Shown here: positions 21,791 through 28,686 of the stretch, one piece after another
Layout of the letters: every line of letters starts with the position of its first letter
Position numbering within the stretch: the stretch's first letter is position 1
Assembly (NCBI GenBank): GCA_034432595.1
Contig: DAOUBT010000045.1
Location: 1 to 29,993 of the forward strand
Source: DAOTZR01 sp034432595
GTDB lineage: Bacteria > Chloroflexota > Anaerolineae > B4-G1 > SLSP01
Length of the DNA: 29,993 nt
Direction: 5' to 3'
Notes under the pieces: generated by a model
The model's database searches: none
What the model saw: only the letters and a program-made list of their open reading frames with translations
Told to the model about the DNA's origin: nothing
Made by a program: the position numbers and the translations under genes

Positions 21791-23068
21791 CTACGGCTCC
21801 AGCGTGACGGACGCGGGCAAGCCGGGGCGGAGGCGCCCATCCGCGTTGGGAATGCGGATGCGCACGGCGAACACCAGGCGCGCGCGTTCATCCGCCGTCT
21901 GCACGCTGCGCGGGGTGAACTCCGCCTCGGTAGCGACATGATCCACCGTCCCCGCGAAGACCTGATCCGGGTAAGCATCCACCTGCACGCGCGCAGCTTG
22001 TCCGATGCGCACCTCCGCGATGCGGTTGGCGGGCACATAAAGGGTCAGGTAGATGGGATCGAGATCCACCAGGGTGAGCAGTGGCAAGCCCTGCGGGGCC
22101 ATTTCGCCCAGGTGGTAGCTGCACACGCCGACCTGTCCCGCGATAGGTGCGGTGATGGTGAGCATATCCAGTTGGATGAGGGCCAGCGTCCGCGTGGCGA
22201 GCGCTCGCGTCACCTGCGCCTGAGCGATGAGCAGCTCTTCGGGACGTGGTCCGCGCTCCAGCGCGGCCAGATCCGCCTGCGCCTTCTGCACGGCTGCCAG
22301 GCTCGCGCTGTAAGCGCTCTGTGCCGCGATGAGGCTGATTTGCGCCTGCACGGGGTCGTTGCGCAGGGCGTAATAGCCGCGGTAGGTTGCCCGCGCCGCG
22401 CTGAGTTGCGCCTGCTTCTGCTCGATGGTGGCCTGCGCGGCCTTAAGCTGCAGCTCCCACGCTTCACGCTCCTTCTCATCCATATCGGGGCGGGCTTCCA
22501 GCGCGTCCTGATAGCGGATTTCCAGCTCGTGCAGGTCGGCCTGTGCCATAGCGACCTCCTGCTCGGCCAGCCGCATTTGCATGCGCGCCTGCGCTAACTG
22601 CACGTTCAGCTCCGTGGGGCGGCTGATGGCGTCCTGCGCGGCGAGGTAGCTCACGTAAGCACTTTCCGCCTGTGCCTGCGTCACGCTGAGGAGGGCCTGC
22701 GCCGCCAGGCGTTGTTGCGGGCGCGTTCCGGCCTGGAGGATGGCGAGCGCGGCCTCCGCCATGCTGAGCGCGGCCTCGGCCTGCGCGAGTTGGGCGCGCG
22801 CCGTGCTATCATCCAGGCGCAGCAGCACCTGCCCGACGGTTACCACATCCCCTTCCCGCACCGGCAGGTCCACAATCCGCCCGCCAAGTTCGGAAGCGAT
22901 GACCACTTCGCGCCCTTCCAGCGTCCCCGTGCCGGTGATGGGTTCAGGCGTTGGCGTGCCGCGCAGGGGGGAGCTGCCGCGAAACGTGACGAGCAAAAGT
23001 ACCAGGCTCAGGGCGACAGGCCAGAGCAGGCGCCATCCATAGCGTTTGAAGGGTGTGATAGGGTCCAT
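21791..23068 (-). CDS. HlyD-family membrane fusion (adaptor) protein
   Basis: A 425-residue adaptor. An N-terminal anchor helix (about 12-29) is followed by a Pro/Thr linker, a first lipoyl-like half (SELGGRIVDLPVREGDVV, about 59-76), a long alpha-helical hairpin of alanine/glutamine-rich coiled coil (about 88-295), a second lipoyl half (ITAPIAGQVG, about 303-312) and a beta-barrel ending in LRPGLPASVTLEP. Such adaptors couple an inner-membrane ABC or RND pump to the outside. No pump gene lies in the window: downstream is the repeat block and upstream the PEBP lipoprotein, three bases away, so translation is probably coupled. In a bacterium with one membrane it would act with an ABC exporter such as MacB, which would have to be encoded elsewhere. 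Confidence 0.87.
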   Translation of the reverse strand: MDPITPFKRYGWRLLWPVALSLVLLLVTFRGSSPLRGTPTPEPITGTGTLEGREVVIASELGGRIVDLPVREGDVVTVGQVLLRLDDSTARAQLAQAEAALSMAEAALAILQAGTRPQQRLAAQALLSVTQAQAESAYVSYLAAQDAISRPTELNVQLAQARMQMRLAEQEVAMAQADLHELEIRYQDALEARPDMDEKEREAWELQLKAAQATIEQKQAQLSAARATYRGYYALRNDPVQAQISLIAAQSAYSASLAAVQKAQADLAALERGPRPEELLIAQAQVTRALATRTLALIQLDMLTITAPIAGQVGVCSYHLGEMAPQGLPLLTLVDLDPIYLTLYVPANRIAEVRIGQAARVQVDAYPDQVFAGTVDHVATEAEFTPRSVQTADERARLVFAVRIRIPNADGRLRPGLPASVTLEP

Positions 23069-23071
23069 ACG

Positions 23072-23647
23072 TTAGCGCTTGTAGGTGCCCATCAGTTCGG
23101 CCTGCGCCAGGATATGCCCCTCCATGGCCTTGAGGAGCTGCTCTTTCGTCGCGCCGGGCGCGAGATCGAGCACCGTATCCAGAGCGTAGAGCTTGAAGAA
23201 GTAGCGGTGGGTGCCGCGCGGCGGGCAGGGTCCGCCATAGCCCGGTTTGCCCCAACTGTTTTTGCCGTGACGACTGCCATCCGGCAGGGTGGCCGCGTTG
23301 CTGATGCCAGCAGGCAGGGCGCGCGTCGTGGCCGGGATGGCGTAGAGCACCCAATGGACCCAGGTGCCCATCGGCGCATCGGGATCGTCCATGATGAGCG
23401 CGAAACTCTGCGTGCCCGCGGGCGGATCCGTCCATTTCAAGGGCACAGATTGATCCGCGCCATCACAGGTGTATGGCCTGGGGATGGGGTCCCCATGCTT
23501 GAAAGCATCACTCAACAGTTGCATGGCTTCACCTCCTTCTGAGGGTTGAACATCGGGGGCGGGCAGGGTGGCGGTTGCGGGCTTGTGGGCGCATCCCGCA
23601 CCCAGCACGCCGACAAGCAAGATGAGAATCCACACTCGCATGGACAT
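23072..23647 (-). CDS. PEBP-family (YbhB/YbcL-like) lipoprotein
   Basis: A 191-residue secreted protein. The ATG at 23647 has AAAGGAG five bases upstream; a second ATG at 23641 is less well placed. The signal peptide ends in LGAGC (C19), a passable lipobox, so it is probably lipid-anchored. The PEBP fold (about 40-190) shows DDPDAPMGTWVHWVLYAIP and GKNSWGKPGYGGPCPPRGTHRYFFKLYAL, the two conserved ligand-pocket motifs. Bacterial PEBP proteins are of unclear function; the eukaryotic name Raf kinase inhibitor does not apply. It is the first gene of a two-gene unit with the HlyD-type adaptor. Its promoter must overlap that of the divergent 23764 gene. Confidence 0.9.
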   Translation of the reverse strand: MSMRVWILILLVGVLGAGCAHKPATATLPAPDVQPSEGGEAMQLLSDAFKHGDPIPRPYTCDGADQSVPLKWTDPPAGTQSFALIMDDPDAPMGTWVHWVLYAIPATTRALPAGISNAATLPDGSRHGKNSWGKPGYGGPCPPRGTHRYFFKLYALDTVLDLAPGATKEQLLKAMEGHILAQAELMGTYKR

Positions 23648-23660
23648 GGCACTCCTTTGG

Positions 23661-23688
23661 TTGCTGTGTCTGTGAATCGTATTACAAT
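23661..23688 (+). promoter_or_regulatory. Promoter for the 23764-24213 gene
   Basis: TTGCTG (23661-23666) and TACAAT (23683-23688) are 16 bases apart. The leader to ATG 23764 is about 70 bases and ends in AAAGGAGGG. Confidence 0.6.
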
Positions 23689-23763
23689 GTGAGGTGCAAG
23701 GTTAGAACGCGCTTGGTCATGAACCAACCCATGCGTGTCGCCGTGTTGCGAAAGGAGGGCCTG

Positions 23764-24213
23764 ATGGAAAAACGCTTCACCGCTTTACGCATTGTCGCCG
23801 TGTTGTTTCGCATTGCCGCCTGGGTAACGCTGGTAACCGGTGTCCTGAGCGGGGTGGGCATTCTTATCGGTGCGTTGCTCGATAGCCTTGATACCCTCAC
23901 CGACTTCGGTTTACCTGCGCTGACCCCTTTGGGGGGCGTTGTCGGCTTCCTGGCCTTGCTGATCGTGGCTCTGATTCAATTCGCCCTGCTCCACGCCACC
24001 GCTGATTTTTTCAATCTCTTCATAGCGCTGGAAGAGAACACGCGCGCTATCCGGCAATGTCAGGAACGGCAGGGGATGGCGGGCACGCAGCCCGTTGCCT
24101 ACCCGTCTATGGGCACGCCCTACACACCGCCGCCCTATTCTTACCCCGCACCGACGCAACCCACGCCGCCTCCTCCTGCTCCTGTGCCGCCTGAGTTTCC
24201 TCAGCCGCGCTGA
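23764..24213 (+). CDS. Small membrane protein with proline-rich tail
   Basis: I do not recognise this 149-residue protein. The ATG at 23764 has AAAGGAGGG just upstream; further in-frame starts from 23689 overlap the -10 box region. Two hydrophobic segments (about residues 13-42 and 56-85) are followed by a soluble helix (FFNLFIALEENTRAIRQCQER) and a tail very rich in proline and tyrosine (YTPPPYSYPAPTQPTPPPP). The helix EENTRAI is seen in several small membrane proteins of unknown function. It is flanked by its own promoter and terminator, so it is a single-gene unit. Topology and tail resemble the gene at 205-594. Confidence 0.75.
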   Translation: MEKRFTALRIVAVLFRIAAWVTLVTGVLSGVGILIGALLDSLDTLTDFGLPALTPLGGVVGFLALLIVALIQFALLHATADFFNLFIALEENTRAIRQCQERQGMAGTQPVAYPSMGTPYTPPPYSYPAPTQPTPPPPAPVPPEFPQPR

Positions 24214-24225
24214 AGCGCATCCATG

Positions 24226-24253
24226 GCGGGCCGCAACAGCGACCCGCTTTTTT
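24226..24253 (+). terminator. Rho-independent terminator after 23764-24213
   Basis: GCGGGCCGC ... GCGACCCGC pairs as an eight-base stem with one mismatch and a four-base loop (24226-24247), followed directly by six Ts (24248-24253). Confidence 0.85.
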
Positions 24254-24453
24254 ATTGTAGCACAGAAAACAAGGTGTGAGGCACAGGTTTCAAAAAAATT
24301 CAGGGTGTGGAGCTACTCAGTCTGCCTGGAATAGCACATGCAGGCGGGGAGGGAGGGGAAGGCCTTGCTTTCGCCCACCCCTGAAGTGCCGTCCCGCGCG
24401 GAGCTGACACATGGCTCTGGAGATGGGGCATCAGGCCGGAGCAGGCATAAGAG
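24254..24453. other. Intergenic gap with a broken GTGGGCGA-family repeat
   Basis: No gene is seen here. A 14-base identity with the right arm of the 8915-8945 palindrome (TTCGCCCACCCCTG) lies at 24370-24383, and the left side (around 24345-24364) is a decayed left arm. The rest shows no motif I can name. Confidence 0.55.
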
Positions 24454-24483
24454 CCGGCCCTGTCCAGGCAGGGACAGGGCCGG
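24454..24483 (-). terminator. Terminator hairpin of the minus-strand operon
   Basis: Perfect 12-base arms, CCGGCCCTGTCC (24454-24465) and GGACAGGGCCGG (24472-24483), with a six-base loop, 17 bases after the tldE-like stop. The T-run on the minus strand is poor (CTCTTATG). Confidence 0.65.
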
Positions 24484-24499
24484 TTGTGCGTAAGCTGCC

Positions 24500-25867
24500 T
24501 TAGAACCCCGTCGTTCCGGTGAAGCGAAAGGCGGGGAGGCTGAGCGCCGGCGCGCGATTGATAGCGGCGTAGCCGCGCTCGCGCTGCGCGGTGTTGCCCA
24601 CGGCTATCACCTCCTTCAGCGCTTCGACGTAGCTCTGGGTGAAGCGCAGGTTTTGCACCGGATAGGCGATTTCGCCGTTCTCGATCCAGAACGTGCCATC
24701 GCGCGTGAGGCCCGTCACCACCATTTCGCGCGGATGGACGACGCGCGTGTAGTTGAAGCGCGTGATGTACAGGCCGCGCTCCATGCCGCGAATCATCTCC
24801 TCGATGGGCGTTTCACCGGGGAGGAGGGTGAGGTGAAGCGGTACGGGGCCGAAGCCGCCCATCGCCTGTGCTGGCGCAAAGGGATTGAAGGCGGGCAGCG
24901 CGTGGCCGGTAGCCGCGTGACCGGTTTTGTGCGCCCAGAGCCGGTCGTAAACGGCTTCGCCCACCACGCCGCGCTCCACAATGATGACGCGCTGTCGCGG
25001 CATGCCCTCAAAATCGAAGGGGAGCGGCCACAGCTCCGGGTCGAGCGGGTCATCCAGGATGGTGATTTTGTCCGAAAGCAGCGCCTGCCCCTGGCGTCCG
25101 CTCATCCAGGACTGGCCTTCGTGGACGCTTTGCGCGCTGGCCGCCCCACCCAGGAAGCTGAGCAGGTCCTGCGCGGCGTAGGTATCGAGCACGACCGGAT
25201 AGACGCCCGGTTCCAGCGGACGGGGGTTCTGGGCGCGCAGCGCCTTATCCACGGCTTCCCGTCCGCGCGCGGCCACATCTATCGCGTCCATGTGCCAGGC
25301 GGCATCGGAAGCGTAGCCGGAGCCGGTAGCCGTCATGGCGACGATGGTCAGGTCGCTGAGAGTGGTGGGCAGGTAGGCGCTGTGGCCGAGGCTGGTGGCA
25401 AAGCCCCACTCGTAACGTCCGGTCATGAACGCGCCGGAGGCGGTGACGTTGTGCGCTGAAGCGTAGCGTAACACTTCCCCCACCGCCTGCGCGCGCTGCA
25501 GCGGGCTGGCGTTAGCAGTGGCCTCGTCGTAGGCGACGGGCACGCTGGTCGGTAGTGGCGTCGGCGGGGTAAAGCCGGGGAAGTCGGGATTTTCCGGCTG
25601 CAGGCGCGCGAGCGCCTCGGCCTGCTCCAGGGCGGCGCGGATGCCGTCGTCGTCAAGACGGTTGGTGGAGACGGCGGCGACGCGCTTGCCCAGGGCCACG
25701 CGCAGCACTAAGGCGTGATGGGTTTCCGCCACGTGTTGGTGGATTTCGTTGTTGGCAAAGCGGGTCAGGCCTTCCTCAAAACCCACGAACAGCGCCTCGG
25801 TCTGTTCGGCGGGGGACAGGTGAAACACGCGCTCCAAAAGTTTGTTGACTGCAGCTTCTCCTAACAT
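24500..25867 (-). CDS. TldE/PmbA-family protein
   Basis: A 455-residue protein of the TldD/PmbA fold. The N-terminal domain has TEALFVGFEEGLTRFANNEIHQHVAE and HHALVLRVALGKRVAAVSTNRLDDDG; the C-terminal domain has PGVYPVVLDTYAAQDLLSFLG and VVHPREMVVTGLTRDGTFWIENGE. The HExxxH zinc motif of TldD is absent, which places it on the TldE/PmbA (non-catalytic partner) side. TldD/E heterodimers cleave unfolded peptides, for example in maturing modified peptides. A TldD partner is not in the window; it would be expected next to it. The start has AAAGGAG five bases upstream. It is the last gene of a four-gene minus-strand unit, 14 bases after the mtaB-like stop. Confidence 0.88.
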   Translation of the reverse strand: MLGEAAVNKLLERVFHLSPAEQTEALFVGFEEGLTRFANNEIHQHVAETHHALVLRVALGKRVAAVSTNRLDDDGIRAALEQAEALARLQPENPDFPGFTPPTPLPTSVPVAYDEATANASPLQRAQAVGEVLRYASAHNVTASGAFMTGRYEWGFATSLGHSAYLPTTLSDLTIVAMTATGSGYASDAAWHMDAIDVAARGREAVDKALRAQNPRPLEPGVYPVVLDTYAAQDLLSFLGGAASAQSVHEGQSWMSGRQGQALLSDKITILDDPLDPELWPLPFDFEGMPRQRVIIVERGVVGEAVYDRLWAHKTGHAATGHALPAFNPFAPAQAMGGFGPVPLHLTLLPGETPIEEMIRGMERGLYITRFNYTRVVHPREMVVTGLTRDGTFWIENGEIAYPVQNLRFTQSYVEALKEVIAVGNTAQRERGYAAINRAPALSLPAFRFTGTTGF

Positions 25868-25881
25868 GCCACTCCTTTCGT

Positions 25882-27135
25882 CTACGTGGGCGCGGATAGC
25901 AGTTCGCCCAGAATGAGATCCTCGTTTTCCAGCTTGAGCAACCGCACCGGCGTGATGCGGTTGTAGAGATGGTGGTCGCTTTCAACGCTCACGGCCAGGT
26001 AGGTGTCCGTCCATCCATGCCAGGTGGTGCCTTCGCGTTGTTCCCACAGGACGGGACGCACGCTGCCGAGCTGACGTTCCGCGTAGGCGCGGCTCAGTTT
26101 CTCGCCCAGGGCGCGCATCTGTGCGGCGCGCGCTTCACGCACGGGATGGGGCACCCGGTCCGGTAAGCGCGTTGCGGGCGTGCCGGGGCGCTCAGAATAC
26201 GGAAAGACGTGCAGTCGGCTGAAGCCCTGCGCCTCGATGAAGGCCAGGCTTTGCGCGAACTCGGCTTCGCTTTCGCCCGGAAAGCCCACCATCACGTCGG
26301 TGGTGAAGGCCATCTCCGGCGCGATGGCGCGCGCGCTTTGCATCAGGGCGGCGAAGCGCGCCGTGGTGATGCGTCGTCCCATGCGCTTGAGGACGCTATC
26401 GGCCCCGGATTGGAGCGGGAGGTGGAGCTGACGACACAGGCGCGGGTTCTCCCACAGGCGCAGGAGGGCCTCGTCCACGTCCCAGGGTTCAACGGAAGAG
26501 AGCCGCAACCGCGGAATATCGGTATCGCGCAGCAGGGCTTCCAGCAGGTCGCGCAGGGTGAGACCCAGGTCGCGGCCATAATCCCCCAAACAGACGCCGG
26601 TAAGCACGATTTCTTGCGCGCCGTGGGCCACCCGTGCTTGCGCCTCGCGCACCACCTCGGCGAGGGGCTTGCTGCGCGCCGGTCCCCGCAGGATGCGCGT
26701 GATGCAGTAGGTGCAATGCTGGTCGCAGCCGTCCTGCACGCCGAGGAAGGCGCGGGTGTGGCCCCAGCGCCCCGGTTCCCAGGGGAGCGGCGCAGCGTCC
26801 CGCCCCAGGATGCGTTCGACGGTGCGCGCCTTGTCGGCGTTGGGAATGATCCAATCTATGGCCGGGCCTTGCGCAACGGCGGTGGTATCCGAGGCCCAGC
26901 AGCCTATCGCCGCAATGCGCGCCTGTGGATTGAGCCGTCGCAGGGTGTTGAGGCGGTGCCGGGTCTTGCGCGCTGCGGTGGCCGTGACGGCACAGGTGTT
27001 CACGACAATCAAACTGGCGCTGCGGACGTCATCAACCATAAGACACCCCGCACCGGCAAACGCGCGGGCAAGGTCCTCGCTTTCGGCGGTGTTGAGCCGG
27101 CAGCCTAAGGTTTCGATGTAAACGCGCGTTTCCAC
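25882..27135 (-). CDS. mtaB: tRNA (N6-threonylcarbamoyladenosine) methylthiotransferase, MtaB-like
   Basis: A 417-residue radical-SAM methylthiotransferase. The N-terminal UPF0004 domain supplies C12 (TLGCRLN), C48 (VNTCAVT) and C79 (IGCWA) for the auxiliary iron-sulphur cluster. The SAM cluster motif is CDQHCTYC (C137, C141, C144). The C-terminal TRAM region is present but diverged (LWEQREGTTWHGWTDTYLAVSV). MtaB adds a methylthio group to t6A37 of tRNAs reading ANN codons. RimO and MiaB are the nearest alternatives; TLGCRLN and VQDGCDQHCTYC favour MtaB. Start is GTG 27135, directly after the TAA of the upstream lipoprotein gene and without a good ribosome site, so translation is probably coupled. 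Confidence 0.9.
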   Translation of the reverse strand: METRVYIETLGCRLNTAESEDLARAFAGAGCLMVDDVRSASLIVVNTCAVTATAARKTRHRLNTLRRLNPQARIAAIGCWASDTTAVAQGPAIDWIIPNADKARTVERILGRDAAPLPWEPGRWGHTRAFLGVQDGCDQHCTYCITRILRGPARSKPLAEVVREAQARVAHGAQEIVLTGVCLGDYGRDLGLTLRDLLEALLRDTDIPRLRLSSVEPWDVDEALLRLWENPRLCRQLHLPLQSGADSVLKRMGRRITTARFAALMQSARAIAPEMAFTTDVMVGFPGESEAEFAQSLAFIEAQGFSRLHVFPYSERPGTPATRLPDRVPHPVREARAAQMRALGEKLSRAYAERQLGSVRPVLWEQREGTTWHGWTDTYLAVSVESDHHLYNRITPVRLLKLENEDLILGELLSAPT

Positions 27136-27762
27136 TTATTTCAGCGGTTCCACCTTGAGGTTGTCGAACTGCATGACGACTTCGCCTTCGCTGAAGGCGC
27201 CGGCGTAGAGGCCGAGCGCTCCGTTTTTCAGGGTGGTGTCGGTGATTTGGGCAACCTGTTGTCCGTTGATGCGGAAGGTCAAGGTGCTGCCGTTGGCTTC
27301 CACTTCGAGCACGTTGGTGATGCCGTCGCCCTGTTGAATGGCGTCGCTGGGCGTCCAATCCGGGCCGAGCAGGGTCCACCCGCCATCCTGATAGAGGGCT
27401 ACCCGCACGTAGCCATCACTGCTGGCGGAGAAGGCGTAGAAGCGTTTATCGCCATCCATGCGCACCAGCAGGCCGAATTCGTTGTCGAGCGGGCCGCTGA
27501 CGTGGATGGCTTCGACGCTGGCGCGGAAGTTGGAGAAGGTGCGTTCGGTGGTCGAGGTCCAGGCGATGACTTCCGGGTCGTGGATGGTGATACGCAATGC
27601 CCCGTCGGCGATGGCGACATCGGCGGCAGCGTCCGAGCTGATGACCCAGGCGTCAGCATTGTCGAAGGATTCTTCCCAGGCTTTGTTGTGCAGGCTGTCG
27701 CAGGCGCTCAGGCTCAGGGTTAAAAGGGCGCAGAGCAAAAGGATGCGTGGGATGGTTTTCAT
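27136..27762 (-). CDS. Lipoprotein with concanavalin-like (DUF1080/LamG-type) domain
   Basis: A 208-residue lipoprotein: signal peptide with lipobox LSAC (C21), then a beta-rich domain. FDNADAWVISSDAAADVAIADGALRITI, FGLLVRMDGDKRFYAFSASSDGYVRVALY and LEVEANGSTLTFRINGQQVAQITDTTL have the pattern of jelly-roll carbohydrate-binding or concanavalin-like folds. Its ATG overlaps the stop of the next upstream gene by four bases. The two proteins share the same order of elements (FxNxxxW / FxDPxSGW start, a WxS segment, FGLxxRxDxxxFYxFxxSxDGY, an Ala/Leu-rich close) and are clearly paralogues. Ligand and role are unknown. Confidence 0.8.
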   Translation of the reverse strand: MKTIPRILLLCALLTLSLSACDSLHNKAWEESFDNADAWVISSDAAADVAIADGALRITIHDPEVIAWTSTTERTFSNFRASVEAIHVSGPLDNEFGLLVRMDGDKRFYAFSASSDGYVRVALYQDGGWTLLGPDWTPSDAIQQGDGITNVLEVEANGSTLTFRINGQQVAQITDTTLKNGALGLYAGAFSEGEVVMQFDNLKVEPLK

Positions 27763-28373
27763 GGCAGGGTTACCTCCAGGTCGTCAAACCAGATGATGGC
27801 CGGACGGGTGTCGCGGCCTTTGCTGCCAGCGAGGCCGATTTGTCCGCGGCGCAGGGTGGCATCCTCGACGGTGGCGATGGGAACGTCGTTGACGAGCAGG
27901 CTGAGTTGGGTGCCTTCGCAACGCGCTTCGAGGGTGTTGGCGCTGCCGTCGGTGCGGATGGCGGTATGGCGGGCCATGGACGGACCGGTGAGCGGGGTGA
28001 GGGTGCCATCGGCGTTGTGCAGGTAGATGCCGTAAAACCCGTCCGCGCTGATGGCGAAATAGTAGAAGCGGTCCTTGTTAGCGCGGCAGATGAGGCCATA
28101 GGTGTTGTCGCGCGTTTCTTCCGAAAAGGCGGTGACGCGCGCGTACACGTCCTTGTAGCTCTTGCCGGCGCTGGTCCAGACGAGCCAATCCGCCGTGTCT
28201 ATGCGCAGGTAGTATTTGCCCTGTTGATACCCGCGCGTGAAGTCATCCGTAGCCCCCACGCTCCAACCGCTGGTGGGGTCGGAAAAATCATCGCGCAGGG
28301 GTTGGGCTGTGCGACCACATGCGCTTAAAAGTAGCGCTGCTACCAGCAGCGCAAACAGTAGTTTTCTGGTCAT
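27759..28373 (-). CDS. Lipoprotein with concanavalin-like domain, paralogue of 27136-27762
   Basis: A 204-residue lipoprotein with lipobox LSAC (C19). The mature part starts with FSDPTSGWSVGATDDF and has YGLICRANKDRFYYFAISADGFYGIYL and LEARCEGTQLSLLVNDVPIATVEDATLRRGQIGLAG, ending in IIWFDDLEV. This is the same fold and order of elements as the downstream gene, and both resemble family members described as DUF1080-like or LamG-like. The ATG at 28373 has GGGAGG about four bases upstream. It is the first gene of the four-gene unit that also makes MtaB and TldE-like proteins, behind a strong promoter. Confidence 0.8.
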   Translation of the reverse strand: MTRKLLFALLVAALLLSACGRTAQPLRDDFSDPTSGWSVGATDDFTRGYQQGKYYLRIDTADWLVWTSAGKSYKDVYARVTAFSEETRDNTYGLICRANKDRFYYFAISADGFYGIYLHNADGTLTPLTGPSMARHTAIRTDGSANTLEARCEGTQLSLLVNDVPIATVEDATLRRGQIGLAGSKGRDTRPAIIWFDDLEVTLP

Positions 28374-28404
28374 GTTGCCTCCCGGAGGAGATGTGGTATG
28401 GGAG

Positions 28405-28432
28405 ATTATACCCCAGGCTTGTCGGCTGCCAA
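28405..28432 (-). promoter_or_regulatory. Promoter of the lipoprotein/mtaB/tldE-like operon
   Basis: On the minus strand TTGGCA (28432-28427) and a perfect TATAAT (28410-28405) are 16 bases apart. The leader to ATG 28373 is about 25 bases. Confidence 0.8.
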
Positions 28433-28505
28433 GTCAAGCGCAAGCGGGTGTCCCGTATGGGGATAGGCGAAGAGAGGGCAGGCCTTCACCATTTCAGGGG
28501 TCTGA

Positions 28506-28533
28506 TTGTCATTTTATGAATTGGGGGTATTCT
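28506..28533 (+). promoter_or_regulatory. Candidate promoter of the GH1 gene
   Basis: TTGTCA (28506-28511) and TATTCT (28528-28533) are 16 bases apart. The leader of about 145 bases would contain the palindromic repeat at 28586-28623 and a GAGGAGGG ribosome site. The 313-base gap 28374-28686 otherwise contains only the divergent promoter and no gene. Confidence 0.55.
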
Positions 28534-28585
28534 TTAGGAAAGCTAAGAGAGCTAAACGCCGGGTCCCTTCCACGGGGACGGTTAT

Positions 28586-28623
28586 CAGGCGGAGCGCCTT
28601 TCAGGTGTGGTTTCAACCGCCTG
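28586..28623 (+). repeat. Palindromic leader repeat, copy 2
   Basis: Seven-base arms CAGGCGG (28586-28592) and CCGCCTG (28617-28623) enclose the 24-base block (28598-28621) shared with 666-689. The inner hairpin is weaker than in copy 1 (GTGGTT/AACCGC with a G-T pair), but the outer arms can close it. It is 64 bases before the GH1 start. Confidence 0.6.
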
Positions 28624-28686
28624 CCCTGGAGCAGGTGGGCTATGATGTAAACTTGCGATTGAGTGATCTATTCGAGGAGGGCTTTC

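Noticed and set aside
24500..25867. TldD metalloprotease
   Set aside because: The HExxxH zinc motif is absent, so it is placed with TldE/PmbA instead.
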